Source: Ectocarpus siliculosus
Taxonomy: Eukaryota; Sar; Phaeophyceae; Ectocarpales; Ectocarpaceae
Direction: 5' to 3'
Length of the DNA: 64,000 bases
NCBI GenBank assembly: GCA_000310025.1
Contig: FN649728.1
Coordinates: 3,284,804-3,348,803 of the forward strand
The notes under the pieces are model-generated. The model was given only the letters and a program-made list of their open reading frames with translations, did not search any database and had not been told where the DNA came from. Position numbers and translations under genes: made by a program. This document shows positions 40,093-52,621 of this stretch, piece by piece. Every line of letters begins with the position of its first letter. Position 1 is the first letter of the stretch.

Positions 40093-42430
40093 GTAAGGTG
40101 GGTGCATCATACCCTGCGAGCAGGAGTTGCAACCCAGGAGTTGGGGGGTAGACCAGAACGTGCAGTCTGCAACAACAAAAGCATGGGGCCTTTTCACGGA
40201 CGGGGAGAATCCGACCGACAGCAGTGTACAGCCTCGGCCATTTGCACAACAAATTACAGCCGCACAAGTAAGTTGCACAAGTTGCCACGCGCACCTATGT
40301 TCACAGCTGGATTCCTCCACCACGACGAGGATGCCAAAGCAAATTGATGCGTTTTCGTAAATCCGTCGACGAGACGGTCAACGCCACCATTTCGGGCACC
40401 TTGTTTCGTGCGGAAGAGTTGCGGGCTGTGGAGAATTGGGGTATGCATGATAGCTTTGAAGAGTAACCACGGTACAGGTTCGGCGAACCACTTTTCTTGC
40501 TAGTACTGCTGTAGCCTACATCTAGATATGCTGATGGCACTTACATTCGTACCGCAGCACGACAATTGTAAAGAAAGCACTCAAGTTTCAATATCGACTG
40601 TGCATGTATACCTACCACATAAACTTTCGGATAAAAAACTCGTCGAGAAGTTCACAGTTTGCCATCGCCGCTTCGACACACGCAGTACATTCAGGTTTTA
40701 GGTTCGAGAATCATGTAGACTACGTGTGTGTATGACCCCTCCCACACAATCTGGCACCAGAATCTATGGTACACTGATCGGCTTGATGTATCAGCCGGGG
40801 GTCGCACACGTGGAAGGTCACACGGGACGCCTGGTTGTATTTCAATCTCCCACCTACCCTCCTGCTGGTGCTTGCCCAAAGCTGCAGCAGTAGTTTTCAT
40901 TACGAGAAGGGTTCACCCGTCCCTTCCCCTCTTCGACCGTGAAGTTCACTTGAATATAACGCCAGTTGAGTTAATCATTGCTGTCACTCCAAAGAGGGAG
41001 TACCGAATGCACATCCTGCTGTCTGTACGTTTACGAGATTACCCATTGACCCAACGATGCGAGTGCGGGGTGAATTGCGTACTTCAGTTGTGCCCCGATT
41101 TGGGTAGTTTGGTTGTCATGAAGCCCTATCATCAACCAACCACGGACTTTCCCGAAATGGCACGCGCACGAGTTGTCGCAATATTTGCACGTTTTACAAG
41201 TGGTTGTCATGCCCATGCCCATGTCTCCAGCTTCCCGTTCTGCACCTTCCGGGCGTGGACGTAGGGCCACGTTCAACCCGGTCGTGCTACACCCGAAGAA
41301 AAGCGACACATCTACGAAGCTACATGTAATACCGTGCAGACAAGCGCCAAATCACTGAAGTAGACGAGCTAATGCGTTTCTTTGTACGGGATACTTTTAC
41401 CGGGTTTCAAGTGTTGTCCAGAGAACCGCGTAACAGGTGCTCCACAACACGCTTGGGTGGGTGGACGAGAAAAGCTTCTGATATCTCTCGGCGTCTTCGC
41501 GCCTGGATGAAGTATTCATATAGAGACGCATCACGCGTCAGCAAAAACGCGTCAACGTACCAACACACTCTGGACCCCTGGTGGTATGCCCCTGTGACCG
41601 TGTGAAGTCTGTTGTTGTGCACAACATTAGTTCGTCTTACGCAATCTGGCAACGAAATGACCGAACTCAACCCTCTCCCAGGTGCGAACATTCCCTTCAC
41701 GTAGGGTTGTTCATCCAATTCCAACATATTCGAAGGGTCGCTCTCGTGCTCTAGTGAAGTGTCGTTGACGATGGGGCCCTTCCGTTGTTTTCGACTTTGG
41801 CTATTCATCTTCGAAAAGCTGAAGAAGGATTCGTTCATTTTGGGTGTGATTGCGGTTTCTCGACGACAAAGTCTCGGCGAATCCGTTAGTGCAGGTCTTA
41901 GAGACCGTGAGGTGGAATATTTCGTCGGTGACTATGACGACAAACGCCGGTAAATACACTGTCAACCAGTACTATTTTCTGGGAGGTCATGTTCAACTGG
42001 GAGGAGCAATGAACTTCATGATCATGTTGTTCAAGAAAATGGAGAGAACGGCTGTTCTCATACCATGGAAATGTCATGAGAGATACTCGACAGATGTATG
42101 CGTATGCATGCATTCATTTCATAAGCCTCGGAATTTTAGAAGACTCGAGTTTGCTTTTCCCGCAAAGTGCTGTTCTACAGTTGATTGTGAGCCTATTCCT
42201 GGCAACCACAAGTGTGAGCCATCTACATTAATGATTTGGGGTTTTCGTTCAAGTCATAAATAAATAATACGAGGATGACATTAGGCAAAACGTTGAGGCA
42301 CAGGAGGTACATGACTCTTTCTACAATACGCGGTGTTCCGCGAAGGGACACACGACAAATGTATGGGTATCCATGAACAGTCGTGAAAGTTCCCGCAGAT
42401 GACAGACGCAAGTGTATCAATTCTCGAGCG

Positions 42431-43190
42431 GGATGCAGGTGACCTGCCATAGTCAATAACGGTATACCAAAAGGTCAAGAGGAATGTTCCCTACCGTCCA
42501 AGGACGAAAAGGCCTTCATTGCCCTTCTTCTCAGTTTCGAATTGGACATTTTAGAAGCAGCTATGTCAATTGTCTTTCACGCCATCGTGTCCAATAAATG
42601 CTTAAGTTCCTAATTGGTTTGCTCGACGGGTGGTGACTGGACTCGTCTCCTTCTTGGCGTGAAAATATATCACGCAAACACGTTGCACCCGTCCTCGCTC
42701 GGAGCGATTCACTCCATGCCCCCGACTGGTCTCCTTTTCTCCATTGTTGCGCCGTCCGAATGAAAATACGCGGTACCGGCGGCAGGACACTCCACCGGAG
42801 GCTTCTGGCCATGCACATTATTGCGTCCGTCAATATGAGCGCAGGGGCAGCGAAGTACATGCTTCCCCCTTTGGATACTTCGTGCCGGGTGTCTCATCGA
42901 GCATGGATCGCTTCACTCCTGTTCTACGACGTAAGCGCACAACTGGCGGTAGATGGTGGTGTAAGCGGGGCTTGATTCGTATATCGCTTCACGGTTCATG
43001 AAGCCATGGATTGCGTCGATGATTGGGGTGTTGGCAGTCAGGAATATCCGCTTTCCTTCTTGTATATGAGCGTATCGAGCCGACATTTTGTCGATTCCAT
43101 GGGGCATATCCAAGGTTTGCATCCGGACTGGGCATGGGCGAGGCGCAAACCTAACGCCTGTATGTTGGAAATGCTCGTGCCTGCGACCAG
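42431..43190. other. 5' flank of paralogue 2, possible upstream exons
   Basis: A plus-strand segment ending at a donor, GAC|GTAAGC (42930/42931), reads MHIIASVNMSAGAAKYMLPP then LDTSCRVSHRAWIASLLFYD. It could be an early exon. A second candidate begins at 43038 after GGCAG (SGISAFLLVYERIE). Neither could be matched in the first unit, so they are left as possibilities. The minus-strand frame 42561-42860 is also open. Confidence 0.35.
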
Positions 43191-46100
43191 GCGTGCCTGG
43201 TGCTGTTTCTCCTTGCAAAGACAGGCGTTGCGAACGGCAACAGAACTCTCACCTGTTGGGAAAAAGGCATTCCCTGGTGGTCTCGCTTCTGGGCCTGGAT
43301 ATACCTGTGAGCAAGAGTGTCAAAATGATGAGTGATTGCCGGAACTCTCCCTCACAATCGGGCACATCATTGCGCTGCCAGCTTCTCCGTTTGATACCAT
43401 ACAATATCTCTGGGACTAGCGGTCGTCTGGGACGCGATAGACAGGTGGTTTCCCCGACACCCAATGACAAAGCAGGCTTTCTTGTTAATCCTGCATACTC
43501 TCAGTATTTATCTGGTCTCACCAGAACGTGCCGCCTCCTCGTCGTACATGGTTCTGTGGCTGTTGTTCTGCTTGTTGCTTGAACAAACGGCAGATTTCAT
43601 ACAATTCCGTCCCAGGACCAACGGTGGTGTTCATCGTGCATGCCATCGCACGAGTGAATTTCGCATCAGACCTCTCGAGAAATCGCGCGTTGTTATCTTA
43701 CTTTCTCCGAACCTCCGTTCAACAGGCCGGTGTCAGCAACATACTTGGGTCTTACGTTTCCTGGCGAGGTAAATTCGGAGGTAAGAGCAACCGGTATTTT
43801 GAAGTTTAGTTATTTTCCCTTCAAATCATATCCTCGTTCGCGCTCAAGCGCAACCACTTTGCTCGAACTCGCCCTCGAGGCATTGCCCTCTACCTGATGA
43901 TACGACGAAACCCACCACCTTCCCGCACTGATTCGGTCAGGGGACGGCGTGTTTCAATAGCTTCAGGGAGGAGACGGAAACCAGGGAGGGCGTGAATGTG
44001 GCTGGATTCGTTAGCAACAATATCTTGTTGACTGTCCAGGTGACCTAAACGCACACGTTGCGTGTCGGGCCGTTTCGATGTAACGCAACCATCAACGAAA
44101 CCCGAAGCTCCACAGCTACAGTCCTTTGGAGTGGGCAAGAAAGAGACGATGGGTTCGCAAGATGTGTACGGGTTGGCAGGCGCATCGTTCTCATGTTCAA
44201 CGCTTTTTCTTACCACCTGTGCCGCCAGCATTGGCGGTACACCCTACATCACGGGGGGACAAAGCGCGGCACCGAAGTTTGTATGCTCGCACGACAGCAC
44301 CTGGACCATGTTCCTTGTGCTCGGCACCCTTACTCACTTCCCTTTTCATACCTTCGGCCCTACTGTGTCATCACAAATGCCCTGCCAGTACGTGCTGCTG
44401 CTGGCGATGTTCATAAAGCCAATGCTTGTGTCACAAGGCAACACTCAATCCGGCGGGGCAGTGTACCGCCGGGTGGTGATCCGGAATATAGTGTGCACTA
44501 TCGGCATCGCCTGTGCGTACGTGATCACGACAGTCGTGGTGGTCCTCGCGTTACTCAGCAGTCCGTCTGATACCGACAAGGTGCGGGATCCTTCTCGGTG
44601 TTGTCTACACATAGACCAAACCTGCTCCGTACGAGTTTGATAGACTGGGGGACCGAAGCGCGCAGAGACTGTTTCGGTCCTACTAATATCACCTGCGTCG
44701 CCCACATCGTACATATTTGACCGATGCGCAATCCCCCTCACATCTCCTTCTCACCAAACCACGTCCGCAGAGCGGCGTCGTTCTCAGATGTGTGGCCTAC
44801 TCATCGCGGGTCTATTACTCAACCGTGCCCCCTTGATATCGCAGGCGGCTGTCGTTGGAGACATCATGCCATCGATCAACATTTGCGTGACCCTGACCCT
44901 GACCGAGGTGGGTGACCACAACGAGTTAGTCATTTTTCCTTGCATCAGCTGCATTATCTGCGATACCGGTATCGCCGGTTCTAGTCTACGATACAGCCCC
45001 GATTCCACCCAGATAGGCCGAGAAACACCACCGCTGTGCCTGCAAAGCCCACAGCTGCCGCAGCAAAAACGCTTAGGCCCGAACTGACCTGGTTGTGGAG
45101 GTGCGTGTGCCAAATGCGACCTTATCAGCCTTTAAGCCAGGCAGTTTTACGACAACACCTCGAAAAGGGCTAACCACACACAAGAGGCAGCCACAATATC
45201 ACCACAGCTTTGTGCGAACATGACAGAATGATAGAAACGTCCTTGTGCACCCTCCACTTCGCTCGTTGTGCTCGAGAGTAAAAGACACACAATCACCGTT
45301 GTTTTTTCCGAACACGTCAGACATGATTAAAAAGTCCTTGTGCACATCCCCCTTCACTCTAAGTGCCCAAGAGGAAGAGTTGTTTCGTTCAAGCATGACA
45401 TCCATTGTTCAAAGGGATAATTTGCAGTTTGAAATCTCTCGGTAGCTGTGCAGATTTGGCCCCTAACAAGACCACGGCAGCCGTTTTCTGATCATCGTTG
45501 TTCACGACGAAGTTACAACAGCACCCCGCTATCATTCACCCAAGGAGAGAGAAAACAATGCCACTGCTGTGGCCGCACGTATTAGCTTGCGAATGAAGTC
45601 GAAACACTACTTTTCCTACCCGCGTTACGGATGAGTAAACTTCAACATCATCCCATGGCCGTTTGTGGGGCGGTGTGCATTGCCCACAACCACCGTACCG
45701 TACGGTCCAAGGGATGCAGAGCGCCCGAAAAAATAAACCCGGGGCCACAGTGGTTGTTGAGTTGATACGTGACTGGCACAAAGTTCCTGAAACAAGCCGG
45801 AACCTGTTGATAAATCCGGTGTGGCCAGGCTAGGAGTTGGGAAGACCCGCTAATGTGATTTGCTAAACGTGTTCACCAGTAGTTCCTGGCGGCACTGTGG
45901 TCGTAATTATTTCGGTTCGTGACATCACCGCCGATACAGGTGGTATCACGGTGTTAGCATTCCTTACGAATTCATAGAAGGACTCCTTTTTTCTCGGGGA
46001 TGGAGGTGTGTGGTGTGAGGCTTGAAGCTGACGAAAACCGCGTGCCTAGATGACCTTTGGCACGGGCTTGTCAAGTGTGTGGAAAGAGAAAGATTCAACT

Positions 46101-47319
46101 CTCTGTCTGCAGCTCGTGCGTATGACAAGAGATAGCTCGATGAAGTGGCGTCCGATATACGTAAGCAAAGGGCCTGATGCGATCTTACAGTCGGTCACAA
46201 GCGCAACTCAGAGCACAGCTATCCGCACGTGGTGCGTTGCGACACGGCTTACACTGCTCGTGGCAATCAAACTCCGTGAGAGAGTTGTACCGGCGGGCTC
46301 TTGCACGAGGACGAAGAACTCCCAGGTGGATAAAGATGCTGAAGAAATTTAGTTTTATGATCTGAGTGTACAGGCGTTTTTGGAGCGCTGCCCCTTGACG
46401 TCAGTCAGTCAGACGATAGGGAAAATTTCGGCGGGACAAATGTTGCTGTGGCGTCGACAAAGACTGCGGATTATGTCAGCATCTCTCTCCCTTGTCGACA
46501 GGGTATTGCATGAAAAGACGGCTGGCGAAGCGACCAACATACATACCTCTGTCCATTCTAGGCGATGGAGACGAACCCTACTTACTGTAGTACTCTAGAC
46601 TATAACGCGAAGAGTTTAAACCTTTTCGTTTTCCCCTAGAATTCAATTCAGTTCGGTGGCCCGGATAAACTCATCCAAGGTTGCTGGGCAATGACGAATC
46701 CCCGGCGCCCTCCCGCCTCGCTCTCGGATATTCACAAAATTTGAGACAATGCGAGGGCAGGCGAGAAGCTGTTGATCTCGTTGCATTTTGAAGTCAGGCG
46801 GAACTGTTCACGCCGTGAGTGATCTCAAGTACGGGCCTGCACCCGATTCGACCATCACGTGCCCGGAACCATTGGCGTAGAGTTCCAGGGGCCTTTCGAG
46901 TCCACTTTGTAGCCTTTCGCGTTCGTCAGGATTGCGGCTTTCGGGTTCCTCCCACACATGAGGAGTGATAGTCTTCGGACGAAGAGCAAATATACTCGTC
47001 GTCCGTTTCACATCATTGCCGATCCAACAGGCCAACCCAACTCACCCTGTTGCGTACACGTGTCCTTGGTGTTGATACTTTTCCCTGCCATTTGCAGATT
47101 GCCCTGCCTCTCGGATTCACCAGCTGCATGAAGTCCATCAACACTGGATGGCACCCGTTGAGGAAGGCAGAAGCAGTGATAATGTCGGCCAGGCAGTCGG
47201 GGAAATATGGTGCTAGCATGCTTGCCGGTAGAACGCAGGTCGTAGGACAAGTCGCAGTTTCTCCTGTGGAGGAAGATCCTGGTTCTGGGCCTATCCATGC
47301 GCAAACCGAGGCGGCTTGA
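43191..47319 (+). CDS. multi-pass membrane protein, paralogue 2 (multi-exon)
   Basis: Exons matched to paralogue 1 are 43191-43306 (116 nt), 43941-44039 (99), 44389-44580 (192), 44788-44907 (120) and 47098-47319 with the stop. The 116, 99 and 192 lengths are identical between copies, and 99, 192 and 120 keep phase 0. Helices include ACLVLFLLAKTGVANG, GFVSNNILLTVQ, YVLLLAMFIKPML, NIVCTIGIACAYVITTVVVV and MPSINICVTLTLTE; the last exon begins IALPLGFTSCMKSINTGWHP and has a longer tail than paralogue 1. The counterpart of exon 32305-32359 was not resolved; the best candidate near 43619 differs by one base in length and may be out of frame. The last intron is 2.2 kb and holds a dispersed repeat. 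Confidence 0.65.
45985..46140 (+). repeat. dispersed repeat, inverted copy of 4330-4495
   Basis: Matches the minus strand of 4330-4495. It lies in the last intron of membrane-protein paralogue 2. Both copies carry the peptide LKLTKTA-LDD-WHGLVK. An exon-like stretch (VTSATQSTAIRTWCVATRLT) bounded by AG and GTGGAT follows at about 46190-46328. Confidence 0.55.
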
Positions 47320-49318
47320 CCGCGATGTCGGGCAAGGGCGGGACCGACGGGTAGACTCACTTCAATGCTATCAGTCGGAAGAGGCACCGGTCCCATTTTC
47401 CGGAACGAACTCCGGGAGGATTCCGAAACCATCCATCGGCCCTCACCTCGTACCCCGTTGACTTTTCGTTCGTTGCACCCCTCCTGCACTTTCGCTTCAA
47501 CGTATCGAGCTTCCAAGTCTATGCAGGACGTCGGATATTGTTCCAGAGCATCTCGGATAAAACGAATGTAACAGTCAAAAACATTTCCGGTCCTCTAGCA
47601 AATCAACCACAGAATTCCCGACCGTCAGTCAAACTCTTATAAAGCCGGTCACCATTCACTCGAGCACTGAAGCGGCAGTACATTTAGAAGTATGCCGAGT
47701 GTGTAGACCTTCCTAGTATAGTTCGTTTCTACTGCGCGTTCGAATACACTGTTTATCGTGCGTGGCATCTAGTCTGGTCGTACATCACTTGTGCAACGTA
47801 TCACATAGCAGCAGCTTGCCGAGCTTTGGGTATCGACTGTTGCACGCGTCATTGAATGCAACTCATGCCCTCGAGACATGCAGCACGTTAATGCTGTTCA
47901 ACACACGCGTAAAATAGGTGGGGTACGCATACATAGCATGTTGAGAGACGTTTCTAGGCTTTCCGGAAGATACATTACCCGATCCTGTTGCAGGCACTGA
48001 CTAGCGATTGAGTGTTTGGTGGCTTCCGTTTCGCTTTATCGGCAAAATTCTTAGAGATTTGAATTATCATATTGCTTGGCCGTTTCGTATCGATCGATGG
48101 CTTCGTCCGTTGTCCCCGTTTATAGTGCTAGGCTTTTGGTGCCTCCTGTTGCAGCGAAATACGACTTCGTTTCGTATTACGACACCGTTCGTGTTGTTTG
48201 TTCCGAGTTTCTTCCTCTGTCGTTCCCACGAGTGGTTTCTTTTAACCGCGTTCCTAGCTTGCGACCCTCTACACGAACCCTGAGGTAGTTTGAGGTTAGT
48301 ATTTTCCATACAAAATTGTACACATAGCGGAGATCAGATCCCTTCAGACCGAGTTAGCTCTTCCGACGGTATGTCCCTTGTCATCGGTTAGGACATAGGG
48401 TGATATCTAGTTTTGCCCGGGTTGATCTCGAAGACTAGATGGGCTGTGTATGGTTGCTCCATCGTAATCTGAAGGACGTAGGTACTCAATCTGAAAGACA
48501 CGGTGATCGGTTATGTTTCCCCGAGGTGATCTGAAAGACATAAATTATCGGGTATGTTTTCCCGAGGTGATCTATCTGAAGCACAAACAACCTCAAACCT
48601 CGATGAAGGACGCAAAAACTTTTCCCGTGAATCACGGATGTATCGAAGAATCACATACCCTGCGTGGCAAAGGGCATTTGCAAGGAGTACTCGATTATCG
48701 ACTACATCCTGGTAGACAGAGGGAGCACACAGGTCCCAAGTTGCATGTCAATGCGATAGATGTAGGCTCTTCCGACCACATCGACCGATCGAGGAAGGTG
48801 GAGAGTAAGAAGCAGAGCAAATTGTTCCGTTGGAATGTAGAGCGTTCGGGAGACGAGCAGACGTGTGAAGAAGGGACCGACTGGTAGTGTAGAACGATTC
48901 AGGAAATAGCTGAAAAGCGTTGAAGACGGAAAAGTAGACCTACAAGCAACAGGGTGGGATACACCTGACTTCTCACCTGACATGCTCCCATAGCCGAAGA
49001 CCCTGCACCCTGCTGCTGCATACTCCGTTTGCCCAGGCCTTCTCGCCTCCTGCATTCCCGCCACAGCGATTATATCTCGTTGTGCCACTTTGTAGAGCAC
49101 GCTGTACGCGCGGCCATGTAGGGAAACTCGTGGATTCTGGGGAAAATATGTGGTATTATTAAGACCTGTTCCGGAGAGACGTTACCCGTTGGCTTCCTGT
49201 TTCAGCCAACGTCCGAAAATCGTACGTAACCGGTAGGTATCAGTTAGTTTTACTCCGCTGTCTCGCCCGGGCCTCACGTGCTTTTCTAGCAGCAAGCCTA
49301 TGCTCATCCCGGCCCCGT
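47320..49318. other. no firm gene; one small open frame
   Basis: A 63-codon frame at 48097-48288 (MASSVVPVYSARLLVPPVAA) is weakly protein-like but unsupported. Near-repeats of TTATGTTTCCCCGAGGTGAT lie at about 48510-48575. Nothing else is recognised. Confidence 0.4.
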
Positions 49319-49715
49319 CTCCTCCGTTTCGGGTCTCCCGCACTTTCTACAGTTTTTCTACAATGTACCGCCCATGGGCCCACGTGGAGCCCATGGGTGG
49401 CCAATGAGGAATCCAGCGTACTCCTAAACGATAGATTATCAAGTTTGGAACGGGCATCATAGCGGCTAATAACCCTAACGCTAACCCTGACCCTAACCCC
49501 AAGCCCACACGACACGTGCTACTGCTGTAGGTTGGCGCTGGGTGCCTACGAAAGTGCTACATAGTAGGTTGATGTGCCGTGGTTAATTTTCTACACTTAC
49601 TTTCGGTTGAACTGCCCACGGTGGGCACTTCATAGGCACTTCATGGGTCGCCCATGGGTGCCCCACGGGTGTCCCATGGGCTGTTTTGCAACACTGCCGT
49701 AGTGTGGGAGATTGT
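49319..49715. repeat. imperfect inverted repeat rich in CCCATGGG palindromes, MITE-like
   Basis: The left end (TCTCCCGCACTTTCTACAGT ... CCGCCCATGGGC, about 49328-49400) is an imperfect complement of the right end (CCCATGGGCTG ... TAGTGTGGGAGA, about 49620-49712). CCCATGGG or one-off variants occur about six times. No coding. It may be an old MITE; a target duplication was not found. Confidence 0.5.
49471..49500. repeat. interstitial telomere-like CCCTAA stretch
   Basis: AACCCTAACGCTAACCCTGA followed by CCCTAACCCC: about five units of CCCTAA with substitutions, inside the palindrome-rich repeat. Confidence 0.7.
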
Positions 49716-49958
49716 CTTTCTCGTGTAGGTTTACGCCGTTGGCATCTGGCTAGCTAGTAGTAAGGTTTGGTCCTCTTTCGCATGCAGGTGCAACCCTCCT
49801 GACTTGCCCCACTCTTCTCCTTCCTCGCTTCACCCACGCATACTCACGAGGTACTTGTACAGGTAGGTCCCTCAATTAATTTATTTCTATCCGGGCTCCT
49901 CCCCTGCCTTCTCCGCCGCTGCTCAACCCCCGGGGGCGACCAAACGCGGCATTTCATC

Positions 49959-50043
49959 CATGCTGCTGCCCAACCAAGTCGGCCCGACGAGAAATACCCC
50001 GATCTCGCGACCGCGTACCTCTCCTATCATCCAATTCAGGACT
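49959..50043 (-). CDS. conserved minus-strand peptide segment, copy B
   Basis: Encodes LNWMIGEVRGREIGVFLVGP then TWLGSS, the partner of 39126-39210. The sequence just upstream on the minus strand differs from copy A by a short indel, so this copy may no longer be translated through. Family unknown. Confidence 0.35.
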
Positions 50044-50683
50044 GACTAACCTTCGTGCCTTCTCTACGAGGCTTCACCTCGCGTCTCAGAGTGGTGTTCT
50101 TAGCGTGTTCTAACCCCACTGGCGGACCTCGGGCCACCCTCAGCCAAGCAAGGCAGGCGACATCTGCTGGCAACGCGCGGAAAGAAGACCCCATGGGTCG
50201 TGATAACACATGCACTAACCTTCCAGCACCGCAGCCCCGAGACGGACATGTGCCATCTTTGACCAAGCCACAATACGAACTGACAAATGTTCGAATGCAC
50301 GACTGACTGCAGCAGCAGCCAATACGCCACACGTTGTGTTGACTGAATCGAGGGATTGAGGAAAACTGAAGCGTTGTTTATTCGGGTACCAAGTTGACAC
50401 CAGATATTATTATATACCACGTCTCTCCGGCAGATTTCCAAAATTTAATAGATCGACTACTGTACAAAACAGAGACAGCAGCGGCGCTGAAACAGGCGAC
50501 GTTGCAACTGCCTCGTCAACATCTTTCGAAAACATGTCGCGTGACTTTGGCGTTCACTTGGGGAGCTCTAATATCGTTCCGGGTTCCGGGGTGTGTGCTA
50601 TCTTGTGTAGGTACGAAATGCGGCGCGATTTTCGTCCCGAGGTGACGGTTTCACTCTACCGTGTCAATGCAAATATTTTCATA

Positions 50684-52055
50684 CCAGTATTTTCCACGGT
50701 GTTGTTTTCTTCCTTCTTCCCCTCGCTGCCTCGGCAAGGTTTTGCTTAGGCATGACCCAAAGCGAGGGGGGGGGTCTTTCTAGCGAGCAGGGCTAGACTC
50801 ACCCTCGAGGGACCGATACCTTCTTCCTACGGCGCACCCGCCACGAGGCGTGCGTAGTGGTGGAGTTGGGTCGGCACTGGTGCGTCAGGTACAAAGGTGC
50901 AGATGCGCGGGCCTCGAGGCCGTCGGTGCAGGCAGCAATGCCCATCTCATGTTTGTGCGCGGAGGCAGACGCCATCAGAAAGGTGGACGGGCACTATGTA
51001 CACGGCCCTATGCTTGCTAGAGGGAGCTGTACTGTCTCAGTAACCTGGTTTTGCCATCAAATGAGGAGGGGACAGGTGGTGACGAGCTGACTGGGCTGGT
51101 TGACCCTTCGGCGCGAGAGTTTTCAGACCAAGAACCCTAAGTGCAACCAGGGAGAAAGCGAGGAACCGACTGGGAAGGACAGCAACGAGAGCGTGTGTGT
51201 ACGAAGCGGAGCGGGTCGAGTTTGGTCGTGCTAGGACTGGCCACAGCGACACCGGAGAAGCGGCACCGAAGCAGCGGAACCGGAGCAGCAGCGGAACCGG
51301 AGCATGCGGACGGCATCGAACCGTGTCGCACGGACAGACATCTCTTGTGTTATCAATTATTTTCCGTTTTTTTTTCCTGGATATTTTAGGTGTTGTTAGG
51401 TGTGTGTAATGACGTCACTGGTTTTGTAGAGAGACGCGGCAGAGATGGCGCGGATAACCCGGGTGCCTTAATTGTGTACCTGCATCGTTGAAGACCCCTT
51501 CAATGTGGAACGATTCCTAGTCAGTGTCGATGTTTACACTGCTGTGTCTAACACAGATGATCTGGATAGATTCGGGCGATTGTCAATTGCAATGATGGCT
51601 TTGGTTGGTTGTTCTTCTTCATTGTATGTCCACGGGCCCATTCTGACAGCACTTCAGACAGCAGCTGCATGCCCCGAGCTTGTTGTGCACCATACACCAT
51701 GGTGTTATTTTTGTACAGACAGCACTTCAGACAGCAGTACGCTGTAGTCGACAGACATTCATTTTGGTGAAGTGCGGGACAAGGGGGGTGATGCCGCCTG
51801 CTGTAGTCGAATTGTAGTGTGTGGGCGTGTAGTTCAGTTGTGAGCACGCAAACGTGCTGCAGGGATTGTAGGTGTACCTCCTCGGGCTTGTGTACCCTTT
51901 TCTTGCTAATAGTGTGCGTGTTCTTTAGATCTTCATTTGGCTTTAGCATTTTTGTGACCACGGGCCGAGTCTTTGCTAGATTTTGGGATTAGCAACTGAC
52001 ACGAGTTTAATGTGAAGAAAAACAACAACAACAACAACAACAACAACAAACAACG
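50684..52055. other. 1.37-kb segment absent from copy A, ending in an (AAC)n tract
   Basis: Copy A goes straight from CAAATATTTTCATA to GACGAA...TTGCACC, whereas copy B has about 1.37 kb in between. The right edge is an (AAC) repeat (about 52018-52055), like the simple-sequence tail of some non-LTR retroposons. There is no clear target duplication and no recognised protein. A 20-bp motif GACAGCACTTCAGACAGCAG occurs twice (about 51649 and 51718). Confidence 0.55.
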
Positions 52056-52079
52056 GTGACGAACTTGCACCTGCTGTAG

Positions 52080-52333
52080 GTGACACCCGGCTTTCAGATG
52101 GTGGTTTATGGTGGAAAGGTACGTCGGTGATGGCGGGTGTGGTTTTTGTACTAGGGTTGGCCCTCACCACTGCGCGTGCTGTTGTTTTGGTGGCCGACGC
52201 GGTGTCGCCTTCTTCACGGCTGGCTCGAGCTTCCCAGGCGATCACAGGACGAGGAGCCCAGTCGCCATCACAGGCCTTGTCAGTAACCTCACCACGACAG
52301 CAACAAACATCCACTGGCGTGGGCGGTTCGAGA
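52080..52333 (+). CDS. conserved exon-like segment with one membrane helix, copy B
   Basis: Partner of 39842-40092, bounded by CTGTAG and GTAAGG. It reads DTRLSDGGLWWKGTSVMAGV then VFVLGLALTTARAVVLVADA. The hydrophobic helix and the Ser/Gln-rich tail are kept, with a 3-base in-frame insertion relative to copy A. The host transcript is cut downstream by the large transposon unless splicing skips it. Confidence 0.45.
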
Positions 52334-52621
52334 GTAAGGTTGGCGCCTCCTGCCCTGCGAGCAGGAGTTGGGCGGTAGACCAGAGAGTGCAATTGGTAAC
52401 AACAATAAATAATAGCATATGCCCTCTTCACGGACGGAAATAATCCGACCAACAGCACTACCTCGGCCATAATATGCATCACATCACAGCTGTATGTTGC
52501 ACAATCTGCTACACGCTCCGATCTTCACAGCTAGATTCCTCCACCACGGCGAGGATGCCAAAGCAAACACCCGTGGCCATTCGGCTAAGCCACAAGGTTG
52601 GGGGGGGGGGGGGACTTTATC

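Larger units (their letters stand above)
39121..42430. repeat. duplicated block, copy A (uninterrupted)
   Basis: Direct copy of 49959-52567 plus 62039-64000, alignable by eye over most of its length with frequent substitutions and small indels. 39121-39800 pairs with 49959-50690, 39840-40345 with 52080-52567, and 40346-42430 with 62039-64000. It lacks the 1.37-kb segment at 50684-52055 and the 9.47-kb transposon. The stretch about 41140-41520 is absent from the second copy. It preserves the empty site of the large transposon at about 40340-40345 (GCAAATTGATG). Confidence 0.85.
49959..52567. repeat. duplicated block, copy B, first part
   Basis: Direct copy of 39121-40345, with a 1.37-kb extra segment at 50684-52055. 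It ends exactly at the left edge of the 9.47-kb transposon. The rest of the copy resumes at 62039. Confidence 0.85.

Noticed and set aside
50697-52035. Terminal inverted repeats GTTGTTTTCTTC / GAAGAAAAACAAC around the copy-B-specific segment
   Set aside because: Low-complexity sequence, a one-base length difference and no target duplication; chance cannot be excluded.
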